From positions 1 through 64,000 of the forward strand of contig CAZTOW010000024.1 in the NCBI GenBank assembly GCA_964615375.1: a stretch of 64,000 bases of DNA, given 5' to 3'. The notes beneath the pieces were generated by a model that saw only the letters and a list, made by a program, of their open reading frames with translations, was not told the origin of the DNA and made no database searches. The stretch's first letter is position 1. Every line of letters begins with the position of its first letter. A program made the translations under genes and the position numbers. This DNA comes from CAZKWG01 sp964615375. Its GTDB lineage: Bacteria > Myxococcota_A > UBA796 > CAZKWG01. Positions 24,547 to 32,890 of this stretch are shown here, one piece after another.

Positions 24547-25725
24547 TCAGCTCACCGAGGGCAGCTCGCTGGTGTCCTTGCCCAGCTCAGTCAGCGCGCC
24601 CCGCAGCCACTCGCGCACGGCGCCCACCCCCAGGGGCGAGGGCTCGAGCTGGGGCAGCGGGTCGAAGGCCACGGCGGCGAAGCTGGAGGCGTCCACGCCC
24701 AGCTTGGCGCGCGCGTCCTCCAGGTAGCGCGGCCGGTCGCGCTCGCGCAGCGTGTCGATCTTGTTCACCACGGCCAGCGCGGGGCGGCCCGTGGCGACCA
24801 CGCGGTCCCAGTCGGCCTTCTCCCGAGCCTGCACGCCGCCCTGGGCGTTGACCACGTACACGTAGAGGTCGATGTGGTCGAGGACCTGCCGCGTCTCCTC
24901 GGTCACCGCCTTGTCGATGTCGCCGAGACCGGGCGTGTTGATGACGTAGAGCGCGGTGGCGCCCGGCACGCGGTGGATGGCGACCTCGCGGGTCGAGCCG
25001 GCGATGGGGTCGATGTTGCCCGTGTCGATGCCGAAGAGGGCGCGGAGCGCCGCGTCCTTGCCCGCGCTGGGCGAGCCCAGGATCCCCACCGTGATCCGGT
25101 GGCGCACCGTCTGGCGGAGCCGCGAGACCTCCAGCACCGCCGGCAGGAGCACCGAGAGCTTCGGCCGCCCGAACCACCACAACGCGCCCAGCGCCCCCAC
25201 CGGGGCGATGGGCAGCAGCACGATGGAGGCCACCCGCGCCGCGGTCGCCCCCGCCAGCACCGCGCCGATCTGGTAGCCCGTGCTCCGCCCGAGCCGGCTC
25301 TTCGCCACGTCCAGCGCCCGGCGCCCGTTGGTGGGCGGCTCCCCGTCCATCCCCAGCAGGCTCCAGGCCCGCGCGCGCGCCACCGGCTCCAGCTTGTCCC
25401 AGGCCGATCGCAGCACCGCCGCCGAGATCGCCTGCTCCATCGCCTCGTCGTCGGCCTCCGCCGCCACCTTCAGCGAGAGCCGCTTCATCAGCCCCCGCAG
25501 CACGCGGCCATAGGGCGGCCCCTTGCCCCCGCGCAGCACGTTCACGATCGCGTGCCCGCCCGCCCGCCTCAGCGAGGCCTCCAGCTCCCCGGCCAGCGCC
25601 CCGAGCCCCAGGTCCTCCGCGCGCACGCCCAGCGCCACGGCGAGCGGCAGCAGCTCGTCGCGGTGGCTGCGCCGCAGCAGCTCGGCCAGTGGCAGGGTGG
25701 TGGGTGGGGGCGCCGGTTCCTTCAT
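24547..25725 (-). CDS. YaaW/UPF0174-like domain fused to an Era-type GTPase
   Basis: A 392-residue two-part protein. Residues 10-130 resemble the YaaW/UPF0174 helical domain (RRSHRDELLPLA, HAIVNVLRGGKGPPYGRVL). A hydrophobic pair at 150-185 suggests membrane association. A GTPase domain occupies 210-392: G1 GSPSAGKD (217-224), G2 STR, G3 NTPGLGD (263-269), G4 NKID (321-324). G1 has Asp where Ser/Thr normally binds Mg, and the G3 Asp is Asn; the upstream paralogue has the same changes. Function is unknown. It overlaps that paralogue by ATGA (25722-25725). Confidence 0.75.
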   Translation of the reverse strand: MKEPAPPPTTLPLAELLRRSHRDELLPLAVALGVRAEDLGLGALAGELEASLRRAGGHAIVNVLRGGKGPPYGRVLRGLMKRLSLKVAAEADDEAMEQAISAAVLRSAWDKLEPVARARAWSLLGMDGEPPTNGRRALDVAKSRLGRSTGYQIGAVLAGATAARVASIVLLPIAPVGALGALWWFGRPKLSVLLPAVLEVSRLRQTVRHRITVGILGSPSAGKDAALRALFGIDTGNIDPIAGSTREVAIHRVPGATALYVINTPGLGDIDKAVTEETRQVLDHIDLYVYVVNAQGGVQAREKADWDRVVATGRPALAVVNKIDTLRERDRPRYLEDARAKLGVDASSFAAVAFDPLPQLEPSPLGVGAVREWLRGALTELGKDTSELPSVS

Positions 25726-26810
25726 CGCTGCTCGCGATCCTTGTACTGGAACGCCTCGGCGTCAAAGACCTCGCGGAGCTCGTCGGGCGAGATCGTCTTT
25801 CCCTGAGCGCGCTGGCGGAGAAACGCCACGGTGGCCTTCCCCACGCCGTAGGTGGACGCCGCGGCGAGCGTGGCGCCCAGCGCGCTCGTGGCCAGCTCCA
25901 CCACCTGCCCGCCCGGGATCCAGCCGGCCGACTTGAGCGCCTGCATGCTCCAGCGCACGAAGCCCTTGCTGGTGCCCGCCAGCACCTCGGCCAGCAGGAA
26001 CATCACGACGTCGCCCGCCAGCCGCTCGCCGTAGACCGCGGAGAGCTCGCTGATCAGCTTCACCTGGATGGCGGAGACCGCCGCGAGATCCGCCCCCGGC
26101 ACCGGGATCGCGCCCGCCACCGCCGCCTTCCGCGCCGCCGCCCGGATGATGGGCTCCGCCGCCACCGCCCGGTCCTGCAGGTGCCGGGCGAAGAGCAGCT
26201 CCTTGCCCTGGGCCTCCAGCGTGCGGGAGAGCCAGCTGGTGACCTCCTCGAGCCCGATCGGCCGATCCGAGAGCGCCGGCAGCGGGTCGAAGGCCGTCAC
26301 GACGGCGTCCTCCGGCCGGCAGCCGAGCTGCTGGAGGGTGGCCTCCACGAAGCGCTCGCGCTGGTGCGGGCGGATGAGGTCGATCTTGTTGAGGCAGACC
26401 AGCACCGGGCGGCCCAGCGCGCGCAGGGCGTCCAGGTCCTTGCGCTCGTCGATGCTGGCGCCGCCATCGCAGTTGACCAGGTAGAGCGCCACGTCCAGGC
26501 GGTCCAGCAGCCGGCGCGCCTCCGCCTCCACCTCCGGGCGAAGGTCGCCGAAGCCGGGCGCGTTGATGACCGTGACCTGCCCGCCGAGGTCCAGGGCCCG
26601 CGCGCGGCGGGTGCTGCCGGGGATGGGGTCGATCTCGCCCGTGTCCACGCCGAAGAGGGCGCGGATCGCCGCGTCCTTGCCCGAGCTCGCCGGCCCGAGC
26701 ACGGCGATGACGAGCTGACCCGACAGGGCCTGGGAGGTCTGGCGGTCGGCCGCCTCCCAGCGCCGCAGCACCTCGGCGGCGGGCAGCAGGGGTCCGGGGG
26801 TCTCGCTCAT
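25722..26810 (-). CDS. Era-type GTPase with C-terminal DUF697-like domain
   Basis: A 362-residue paralogue of the next gene's GTPase with the opposite domain order: GTPase at 30-205, helical hydrophobic domain at 215-335 (GAIPVPGADLAAVSAIQVKLI is typical of DUF697-type membrane-associated regions). Motifs: G1 GPASSGKD (39-46), G2 STR near 66, G3 NAPGFGD (83-89), G4 NKID (141-144). The GK-Asp in G1 and Asn in G3 are unusual. It is the middle gene of an operon with 4-nt overlaps on both sides (SDR upstream, YaaW-GTPase downstream). Confidence 0.78.
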   Translation of the reverse strand: MSETPGPLLPAAEVLRRWEAADRQTSQALSGQLVIAVLGPASSGKDAAIRALFGVDTGEIDPIPGSTRRARALDLGGQVTVINAPGFGDLRPEVEAEARRLLDRLDVALYLVNCDGGASIDERKDLDALRALGRPVLVCLNKIDLIRPHQRERFVEATLQQLGCRPEDAVVTAFDPLPALSDRPIGLEEVTSWLSRTLEAQGKELLFARHLQDRAVAAEPIIRAAARKAAVAGAIPVPGADLAAVSAIQVKLISELSAVYGERLAGDVVMFLLAEVLAGTSKGFVRWSMQALKSAGWIPGGQVVELATSALGATLAAASTYGVGKATVAFLRQRAQGKTISPDELREVFDAEAFQYKDREQR

Positions 26811-27574
26811 CGCAGGCTCCGCGTGAGGAGGTCGAGGGGGATGGCCGCGGCGCCGCGCGCCCAGGCGAGGAGGGAGCCCGCGCTCAGCACGGCCTCCGGC
26901 GAGCGCCGACCGATCGCGCCCAGCACGCGATCCGCCGCCTGCTCCGGCGAGAGTGGCTTGCGCCGATAACGCTCGAAGAAGTCCGGCTTGCCGGCGTGGG
27001 CGAAGAACTCCGTCTCCACCACGGGTGGACAGACGAAGAGCACCCGCACGCCCGTGTCGGCGATCTCGCGCCGCAGCGCCCGCGACCAGCCCACCAGCGC
27101 GTGCTTGCTGGCCGCGTACGCCGTCTGCTCCGGGTATCCCGTGAGCCCGGCGATGCTGGCCACATTCACCAGCGTCCCCCGGCGCGCCGCGATCATGGCG
27201 GGCAGGAAGGCCCGCGCCACCCGCGCCGAGCCCAGCAGGTTCACGTCCAGGATCCGGTCCAGGTCGCGATCCGTGGTCTGGTCCCAGGCGCGGAACAGCC
27301 CCACGCCCGCGTTGTTGATCACGAGATCGACCCGCCCGTAGCGGTCCAGCACCGCGATCGCGCCCATGGAGACGCTGTCCGCGTCCGTGACGTCCATGGA
27401 CAGCGCGAGATCCACCTCCGGGGCCAGCGCGTGCAGCGCCGCCTGGTCCCGCCCGGTCCCCACCACCCTCGCCCCGCGCGCCGCGAGCGCCCGCGCCAGC
27501 GCCCGCCCGATCCCGCGGGTGGCGCCGGTGACGACGGCGACGGCGTCTTGGAGCTCAGGGCCAGGGACGTTCAC
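26807..27574 (-). CDS. short-chain dehydrogenase/reductase
   Basis: A 255-residue classical SDR. The cofactor motif TGATRGIG (16-23), NNAG (87-90) and the catalytic S140, Y153 and K157 are all in place. It ends with a hydrophobic segment (residues 235-250), which may hold it at a membrane. Substrate unknown. I start it at the GTG (27574); the ATG at 27622 would collide with the start of the divergent lipoprotein gene, whose ribosome site is strong. It overlaps the GTPase gene by ATGA (26807-26810), so an SDR leads a GTPase operon. Confidence 0.85.
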   Translation of the reverse strand: MNVPGPELQDAVAVVTGATRGIGRALARALAARGARVVGTGRDQAALHALAPEVDLALSMDVTDADSVSMGAIAVLDRYGRVDLVINNAGVGLFRAWDQTTDRDLDRILDVNLLGSARVARAFLPAMIAARRGTLVNVASIAGLTGYPEQTAYAASKHALVGWSRALRREIADTGVRVLFVCPPVVETEFFAHAGKPDFFERYRRKPLSPEQAADRVLGAIGRRSPEAVLSAGSLLAWARGAAAIPLDLLTRSLR

Positions 27575-27607
27575 GCGGCGCTCGGGGGATGATAGGTGCG
27601 CGCTCTC

Positions 27608-27614
27608 GAGGAGG
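27608..27614 (+). promoter_or_regulatory. strong ribosome binding site fixing the lipoprotein start
   Basis: GAGGAGG ends 6 nt before the ATG at 27621. It decides this start against the long upstream open frame and argues that the SDR on the other strand begins further in. Confidence 0.7.
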
Positions 27615-27620
27615 TCACTC

Positions 27621-27911
27621 ATGCCTATCGCGCCGCTACGCCGCCTGCCCGCTCTCACCCCCGCCGGTCTCGTCGCCCTCGCCGCACTCGTCGGCTGCGC
27701 CAGCGACCCCTGCGCGGACTACGCCAACTACATGTGCGACTGCCACCCCGAGGAGGACTGCTCGGAGTACCAGACCATCTACGGCAGCGGCAACGCCGAC
27801 GCCGATCTGCAGGAGAGCTGCGCCGCCGAGATGGACGAGGCCCAGGAGGAGGACGGCGCCGAGGACTACACGACGACCGGGGAGTGCGCCGAGGCGGACA
27901 CGGCGGTCTGA
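27621..27911 (+). CDS. small Cys-rich lipoprotein
   Basis: A 96-residue lipoprotein. The leader runs to the lipobox LVGC (about residue 24), then a short acidic domain with eight further Cys-containing positions such as DPCADY, YMCDCHPEEDC, ESCAAEM and GECAEAD. Disulfide-bonded, extracytoplasmic placement is expected. No family was recognised. Its TGA directly abuts the stop of lgt on the other strand (27911/27912), so the convergent genes share no spacer. Confidence 0.65.
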   Translation: MPIAPLRRLPALTPAGLVALAALVGCASDPCADYANYMCDCHPEEDCSEYQTIYGSGNADADLQESCAAEMDEAQEEDGAEDYTTTGECAEADTAV

Positions 27912-28796
27912 TCAGACCCCGTCCAGCTCGTCGTCCCCCTCGCCCACGACCTCCTCCGGCGCCACGCCCTTGCCCACCCGCCAGGCCAGCAGCGCGAGCC
28001 CCACGGCGACCATGCCGAAGCTCACCATCTGGCTGGTGGAGAAGCGATCCATGTAGCCGATCCCGCGCACGTCATCGCCGCGGAAGCTCTCGATGGCGAA
28101 GCGCAGGGGGGCGTAGAGCAGGAAGGACGCCGCGGCGATCTGGCCGTCGAAGTACCGGGCCCTGCGCCACATCCAGGAGAGGAGGATCACCAGGACGCCC
28201 GTGCCCAGGCACTCCCAGACCTGCGTGGGGTAGATGGGCACGTCGAAGATGTCGCCCACCCCGATCCCGCGCCGGTAGATGAGGGCCACCCAGGGGAAGC
28301 CGTCCACCTGCACGACCTCCCCGCCCTGCAGCGTCCACAGCGTGGACACCGCGTTCTTGCCCACCGGCATCCCGTGGCAGCAGCCGGCGAAGAAGCAGCC
28401 GATCCGCCCGAGGCAGTCGCCCAGCAGCACCGCGGGCGCGATCACGTCCGCCAGCTTGAGCAGGGGCATGCGCCGCCAGGCCAGGTAGAGGGTGAGGCCC
28501 AGCACGCCCAGGATCACGCCGCCGTAGAAGGCGAAGCCGCCCTCGTGCATGTCGAAGTAAGCGCTAGGGCGAGAGAAGAAGAGCTCCGGCTCGGCCATCA
28601 GGAAGTGCAGCAGCCGCGCCCCGGCCAGCCCGAAGATGGGCGCCAGCAGGTAAATCGGCACCAGGCGATCGGGATCCACCCCCACCCGCCGCGCCCGCGC
28701 GTTGGTCAGCATGGCCGCGGCGGCGAACGCCACCGTGATCATCAGACCCCAGGTGTGGAGGCCGACATCCTTCCACTGGACCAGGGTGGGGTGCAT
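27912..28796 (-). CDS. lgt: prolipoprotein diacylglyceryl transferase
   Basis: A 294-residue inner-membrane enzyme that adds diacylglycerol from phosphatidylglycerol to lipobox cysteines, the first step of lipoprotein maturation. Seven hydrophobic segments are visible. Conserved signatures include HTWGLMI, FAFYGGVILG, and GRIGCFFAGCCHG, plus PTQVWE and DRFSTSQMVSFGM near the end. It is needed for the many lipoproteins in this window. Divergent from psd, with 121 bp between the starts. Confidence 0.94.
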   Translation of the reverse strand: MHPTLVQWKDVGLHTWGLMITVAFAAAAMLTNARARRVGVDPDRLVPIYLLAPIFGLAGARLLHFLMAEPELFFSRPSAYFDMHEGGFAFYGGVILGVLGLTLYLAWRRMPLLKLADVIAPAVLLGDCLGRIGCFFAGCCHGMPVGKNAVSTLWTLQGGEVVQVDGFPWVALIYRRGIGVGDIFDVPIYPTQVWECLGTGVLVILLSWMWRRARYFDGQIAAASFLLYAPLRFAIESFRGDDVRGIGYMDRFSTSQMVSFGMVAVGLALLAWRVGKGVAPEEVVGEGDDELDGV

Positions 28797-28917
28797 GACG
28801 AGGGCTCCAGGAGGGAATAGGGGGGTCGCGACCAGCGCCGCGGAGAGCGGGAGCGATCCCTATCCTCTCCCGAGGCGCGAGCACGCGCCCCTCCCGACTC
28901 CCTCCCCCGGAACGCCG

Positions 28918-29763
28918 ATGAACGACGCGCTCATCGTGAGCCTGCTCAGCGCCCTCCCCAAGAACCACACCACGCGCCTGATGGGGGCGTTCTCGCGCAC
29001 CGCGCTGCCGAGCGCGCTGCAGCGCTCGCTGCTCCGCTGGTACGTGGACCACTACCAGGTCAACCTCGAGGAGTGCCAGGGCGGGATCGAGGACTACCAG
29101 ACGCTGGCGCGCTTCTTCATCCGCGAGCTCAAGCCCGGCGTGCGCCCCATCGATCCGCACCCCGACGCGATCGTGAGCCCGGTGGACGGGCGCACCCACA
29201 CCTTCGGGGCGGTGGTGGACGGCGGCTTCGAGCAGGCCGACGGGCGCGTGGGCAGCGTGGCCGAGCTGCTGGACGGCGGCGAGGGGCTCTTCGATCCGAA
29301 GCGCTACGAGGGCGGTGGCTACGCGATCCTCTACCTCTCGCCGAAGGACTACCACCGCGTCCACAGCCCGCTGGCCGGCGCCGTGCGCGCCATCCGCTAC
29401 CGGCCGGGCAAGCTCTGGCCGGTCTTCCCCGCCGCGACCCGCAAGGTCGAGCACCTCTTCGACCGCAACGAGCGCCTGCTCTTCGCCTTGGACACCGAGC
29501 ACGGGCCCGTCATCGTCGCCATGATCGGCGCGTTTGGCGTGGGCCGCATGGCCACCCCGCTGGCCAGCGTGATCACCAACACCGGCGGGCCCGCCGAGGA
29601 CCTCTCGCTGGACATCCCCGTCGAGCGCGGCGGGGAGCTGGGCCGCTTCGAGATGGGCAGCACCGTCATCCTGCTCTGCGAGCCCGGCCGCCTCTCCTGG
29701 GAGCTCACCCGCGGCGAGCCCGTGCGCCTGGGTCGCGCCATCGGGCGGCGCGCGAAGAGCTAG
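28918..29763 (+). CDS. psd: phosphatidylserine decarboxylase
   Basis: A 281-residue proenzyme that makes phosphatidylethanolamine. It self-cleaves to form a pyruvoyl group; the cleavage motif here is Met-Gly-Ser-Thr (S248), a change from the usual Leu-Gly-Ser-Thr. Other landmarks are YQTLARFFIREL, IVSPVDGR, YLSPKDYHRVHSP and the His in that last motif. The ATG at 28918 begins the natural protein; the longer frame upstream is antisense to lgt. It ends in a TAG that shares a palindrome with the convergent gene's stop. Confidence 0.93.
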   Translation: MNDALIVSLLSALPKNHTTRLMGAFSRTALPSALQRSLLRWYVDHYQVNLEECQGGIEDYQTLARFFIRELKPGVRPIDPHPDAIVSPVDGRTHTFGAVVDGGFEQADGRVGSVAELLDGGEGLFDPKRYEGGGYAILYLSPKDYHRVHSPLAGAVRAIRYRPGKLWPVFPAATRKVEHLFDRNERLLFALDTEHGPVIVAMIGAFGVGRMATPLASVITNTGGPAEDLSLDIPVERGGELGRFEMGSTVILLCEPGRLSWELTRGEPVRLGRAIGRRAKS

Positions 29764-29772
29764 ATTATCTAG
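29760..29772. repeat. CTAGATTATCTAG palindrome carrying two convergent stop codons
   Basis: The perfect 13-bp palindrome (central T) supplies TAG to psd on the plus strand and TAG to the Asp-box gene on the minus strand, with 5 nt between the stops. A near-identical motif ends the gene at 18032. Confidence 0.65.
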
Positions 29773-30737
29773 CCTTCCGGGTAGGGCGCCCCGCCGACCA
29801 GCAGCAGCTTCAGCGCCTGACCGCTGGCCCATCCCGCCAGCTTCGCGTCGCCCAGCGCGGCGAGCGCGGCGTCCCGGCTCAAGGGTGCCCAGCTCGCCCC
29901 GCCGTCCGCGCTCCGGTGCAGGCGGCCGTCGGGCGCGATGAGCCAGCCCTCCGCCTCCGCGCTGAAGAAGACGGCGCTGGCCTCCGGCGCCGTGAGCGGG
30001 GTCCAGGTCTTCCCGCCGTCGGCGGTGCTGACGATCTCCCCGCGCCCGCCCACCAGCCAGGCGCGCTTCGGGTCCAGGCCGCTGACCGCCCGCCAGGCCC
30101 CCGACGGCGCGTCCCCGCCGCGGATCCAGTTGCAGCCGCCGTCGAAGGTGGTCCAGACCGAGGAGCCTCCCCCGAGCCCGCTGACCATCCAGCCGGCGCC
30201 CCCGGCGCGCAGATCGGCCGGGCCGGGCACGCCGAAGGTCGGCTCCACCCGCGAGCCGCAGTCCAGCCAGGTGCGCCCGCCGTCCTCGGAGACCTTGCTC
30301 TGCCAGCCGCCCGCCGCCGCCGGCACCGCCACCCACAGCAGCGCGTCCGAGCTCCCCGCCGAGAGGTAGGCCGGGAAGACGTCCTTCCAGACCTTGCCCC
30401 CGTTGGTCGTGACCCAGGTGTGCTCGCCCGCGGCGACCACGCCGGACTTCGCGTTCACGAAGGCGGGGGGCGCGCCCAGCGGGCCGAGGGGCCGGGCCGC
30501 CCCGTGCTCCAGGGCGATCTGGCTCCAGCTCTTGCCGCCGTCCGTGCTCACCCGCAGCCAGGTGGCCGTCCCGCGCACCAGCAGCCAGGCCGCCTTCCCG
30601 TCGGTCCAGGCCACCCGGTCCAGCTCGCTCGGGGCGGGCACCACCCCCTCCTCCAGGTCCAGGCTGGTGGGCTCCGCGCGCGCGACGCCGCCGAGCGCGA
30701 ACAGGACCCCGATTCCGGTCAGGATCGATCGGATCAC
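29769..30737 (-). CDS. secreted Asp-box (BNR-like) beta-propeller protein
   Basis: A 322-residue exported protein with a signal peptide (MIRSILTGIGVLFALGGVARA). It has six Asp-box motifs of the form S/T-x-D-G-G-x-x-W: STDGGKSW, TTNGGKVW, SEDGGRTW, TFDGGCNW, TADGGKTW and SADGGASW. This matches YCF48/photosystem II stability factor-like and sialidase-like propellers, but sialidase catalytic residues are not evident. Role unknown. It follows the aminotransferase gene with an ATGA overlap (30734-30737). Confidence 0.8.
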   Translation of the reverse strand: MIRSILTGIGVLFALGGVARAEPTSLDLEEGVVPAPSELDRVAWTDGKAAWLLVRGTATWLRVSTDGGKSWSQIALEHGAARPLGPLGAPPAFVNAKSGVVAAGEHTWVTTNGGKVWKDVFPAYLSAGSSDALLWVAVPAAAGGWQSKVSEDGGRTWLDCGSRVEPTFGVPGPADLRAGGAGWMVSGLGGGSSVWTTFDGGCNWIRGGDAPSGAWRAVSGLDPKRAWLVGGRGEIVSTADGGKTWTPLTAPEASAVFFSAEAEGWLIAPDGRLHRSADGGASWAPLSRDAALAALGDAKLAGWASGQALKLLLVGGAPYPEG

Positions 30738-31882
30738 GTCCCCTCCTGAGCCCGGGCGCGGGCGAGGCGGCTGGCGAGCCGGGCCACCCCCCGCGCCGTG
30801 ATCTCCGGCGCCGTCGCCGTGAAGCAGAGCCGCACCCAGGTCGCGTAGGGCGCCCCGAAGGAGGGGCCCGGCGCCAGCAGCAGGTTGTCGTCCAGGCAGT
30901 CCTCCAGGAAGCCCTGGAGCCCGCGATCATCGAGCAGGTCGCCCACGTCCAGGAAGAGGAAGGTGCCCCCCTCCGGCGCGGGCAGGCCCAGCGCGTCCGC
31001 GCACTGCGCCCCGATCTCCTGGTAGCGCGCCCGCGCCGCCTCCACCCAGGGGCCGCCGCCGTCGAGCGCCCGCAGCCCGGCGATCTGGGAGGCCGTGGGC
31101 GCCGCGTAGAAGCTGTGGGTGCTGATCTTGCGCACCTCCAGCATCAGCGGGCCCGTTGGGCCGACCACATAGCCGGCGCGGTTCCCCGCCATGCCGTAGG
31201 CCTTGGAGAAGCTGTGGGCGGAGAACGTGCGCTCCGGCGCCAGCGGCCCCAGCGGGACGTGGGGCCGGGCGTAGGCGTAGTCCTCGTAGACCTCGTCGGA
31301 GAGGATCCAGAGGTCGTGGCGGCGGGCGAAGGCGACTATCTCATCTAGTGTCTTTTCGCTCAGCACGCGGCCCGTGGGGTTGTTCGGCGTGTTGACGTAG
31401 ACCGCCGCCGTGCGCGTGCTGAGGTAGGGGCTCAGCAGCGCGTCCACCTCCCCCGCGCGACCATAGAAGGGCACGTCCACCGGCACGCCCCGCGCCGTCT
31501 GCACGATCCCGCGGATGAGCGGCCAGTAGGGCGCGAGCAGCAGCACCTCGTCACCGGGCTCCAGGATGGCGCTGACCACGCTCTGGAGCCCGCCCGTGGC
31601 GCCCGCCGACATCAGCACGCGGTCCGCCGAGACCCCGCGGCGCGCGGCGACGGCCTCGATCAGCGGCCGGTAGCCGTGGGGCTCCACGTAGCGGTGCATC
31701 CCGGGCAGCTCGGCGACCCGCAGGTCCTCCATGCGCGCGCCGGGGGGCGGCTCCATCCAGGTGTCGCCGACGTGGAAGGGGTAGATCTCGCCGCGCAGGC
31801 TGGCGAAGCGGTGCGCGAGCGTGGAGAAGACGCCGCCCCTCATGGCGGTGACCGTGGACGCGACGGCGGGGTGACGGGGCAT
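30734..31882 (-). CDS. PLP-dependent aminotransferase (class I/II)
   Basis: A 382-residue fold-type I aminotransferase. The Schiff-base lysine is K227 in SFSKAYGMAGNRAGY, with NNPTG (167-171), D196 in LWILSDEVYE, and YWP near 119-121. The family moves amino groups between amino acids and 2-oxo acids; aspartate, alanine or aromatic specificity is not decided here. I use the ATG at 31882, which has AGGAG just upstream, over the TTG at 31918. It is followed by a secreted Asp-box gene through an ATGA overlap. Confidence 0.9.
   Translation of the reverse strand: MPRHPAVASTVTAMRGGVFSTLAHRFASLRGEIYPFHVGDTWMEPPPGARMEDLRVAELPGMHRYVEPHGYRPLIEAVAARRGVSADRVLMSAGATGGLQSVVSAILEPGDEVLLLAPYWPLIRGIVQTARGVPVDVPFYGRAGEVDALLSPYLSTRTAAVYVNTPNNPTGRVLSEKTLDEIVAFARRHDLWILSDEVYEDYAYARPHVPLGPLAPERTFSAHSFSKAYGMAGNRAGYVVGPTGPLMLEVRKISTHSFYAAPTASQIAGLRALDGGGPWVEAARARYQEIGAQCADALGLPAPEGGTFLFLDVGDLLDDRGLQGFLEDCLDDNLLLAPGPSFGAPYATWVRLCFTATAPEITARGVARLASRLARARAQEGT
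31336..31348 (-). repeat. CTAG-N5-ATAG motif inside the aminotransferase gene
   Basis: On the coding strand it reads CTAGATGAGATAG, using rare CTA and ATA codons in Thr-Leu-Asp-Glu-Ile. It matches the motif in cphA at 9420-9432 over 18 nt with two mismatches. Confidence 0.5.
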
Positions 31883-32004
31883 CTGCTCCTGGCTCTCTGA
31901 CAGCGATGATCCTATCAAGAACAGCGCACCCTTGGGGAGCCTTCCTCATCGTCCGCCCCACGCCGGGTTACAGCCTCCTGGCCTTTATCGCCTCAGGTGC
32001 ACGA

Positions 32005-32883
32005 ATGGTCGCCTGGCTCCTGCTCGGCCTCTCGCTGGCGAACGCGGACACGGTGGTCCTCTACACGGGGGACGTGGCCGAGGCCGAGGCGCGCGCGCGG
32101 AAGGCGGCGCGGCTCAAAGGCGAGCTCACCCTGCGGCGCCTCGTGGATCTGGCCCCCGGCGCGGCCCCGTTCATCCCGGGCGAGCCCCCCGCGCTGCGCT
32201 GCGCCCCCGGCAAGCTGGAGAACGTGCGCGAAGGCCTGGAGAACGCGCTGGCGCTCCTGGACCGCAGCCGGGACGCCCTCGCCGCCCTGGACCTCGCCCG
32301 GCTGGACCTGGAGTGCCTGGGCGAGCCGGTGGACCCGCTCCTGGCGGCCCAGCTCTACTACCTGCGCGGCTTCCTCTCCTGGCGCATGGGCAACGACGCC
32401 AACGCCGAGTCCGCCTTCTACCGAGCCTTCCTGTTCTCGCCCAACACGGTCTGGGACGCCAGCATGGGCGGGCCCCGGCCCCCTCGCCCCTTCCTGGCCG
32501 CCGAGGAGCACGCGCACGGCTACGCGGAGAGCTGGCTGCGCGTGCTCCCCGGGCTGCCCGAGGGCTTCTCGCTGCGGGTGGACGGCCAGCCGCGCGAGCT
32601 GGAGGACGGGCGGGTGCCGCTGAAGCCGGGCGTCCACCTCCTACAAGTGGTGGTGGATGGCCAGACCGAGCAGCCGCTCATCTTCCCGCTGGGTGACGGG
32701 GAGGAGAAGGCGCTGGTGCTGCCGCTGGCGCTCTCGGAGTCCATGCTGCTCCGGCTGGACGACCCGAGCGTGCGCGACCCGCTGGGGCGCCTCATCACCC
32801 TCGCCTGGCCGGGGGACGTGGTCGTGGCGACCAGCCCGGTCAGCACCTGGAGCTACGAGGCGGGGGTCTGGACGAAGCGCTGA
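32005..32883 (+). CDS. exported protein, unknown
   Basis: A 292-residue protein with a short signal peptide (MVAWLLLGLSLANA). The mature part has two helical repeats at about 55-140 (LENVREGLENALALLDRSRD, AAQLYYLRGFLSWRMGND, partly TPR-like) and then a beta-rich domain with FSLRVDGQPRELEDG and PLKPGVHLLQVVVDG, a PEGA-like repeat. PEGA domains are common in myxobacterial surface proteins. The start ATG is at 32005; the longer frame is rejected because it lacks a plausible leader. Divergent from the aminotransferase gene. Confidence 0.65.
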   Translation: MVAWLLLGLSLANADTVVLYTGDVAEAEARARKAARLKGELTLRRLVDLAPGAAPFIPGEPPALRCAPGKLENVREGLENALALLDRSRDALAALDLARLDLECLGEPVDPLLAAQLYYLRGFLSWRMGNDANAESAFYRAFLFSPNTVWDASMGGPRPPRPFLAAEEHAHGYAESWLRVLPGLPEGFSLRVDGQPRELEDGRVPLKPGVHLLQVVVDGQTEQPLIFPLGDGEEKALVLPLALSESMLLRLDDPSVRDPLGRLITLAWPGDVVVATSPVSTWSYEAGVWTKR

Positions 32884-32890
32884 GGCCAGA

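Noticed and set aside
27366..27620. Upstream extension of the small lipoprotein frame
   Set aside because: It is antisense to the SDR core and lacks a leader; GAGGAGG fixes the start at 27621.
28564..30930. A 788-codon minus-strand frame across psd and lgt
   Set aside because: Shadow composition; it crosses three well-supported genes.
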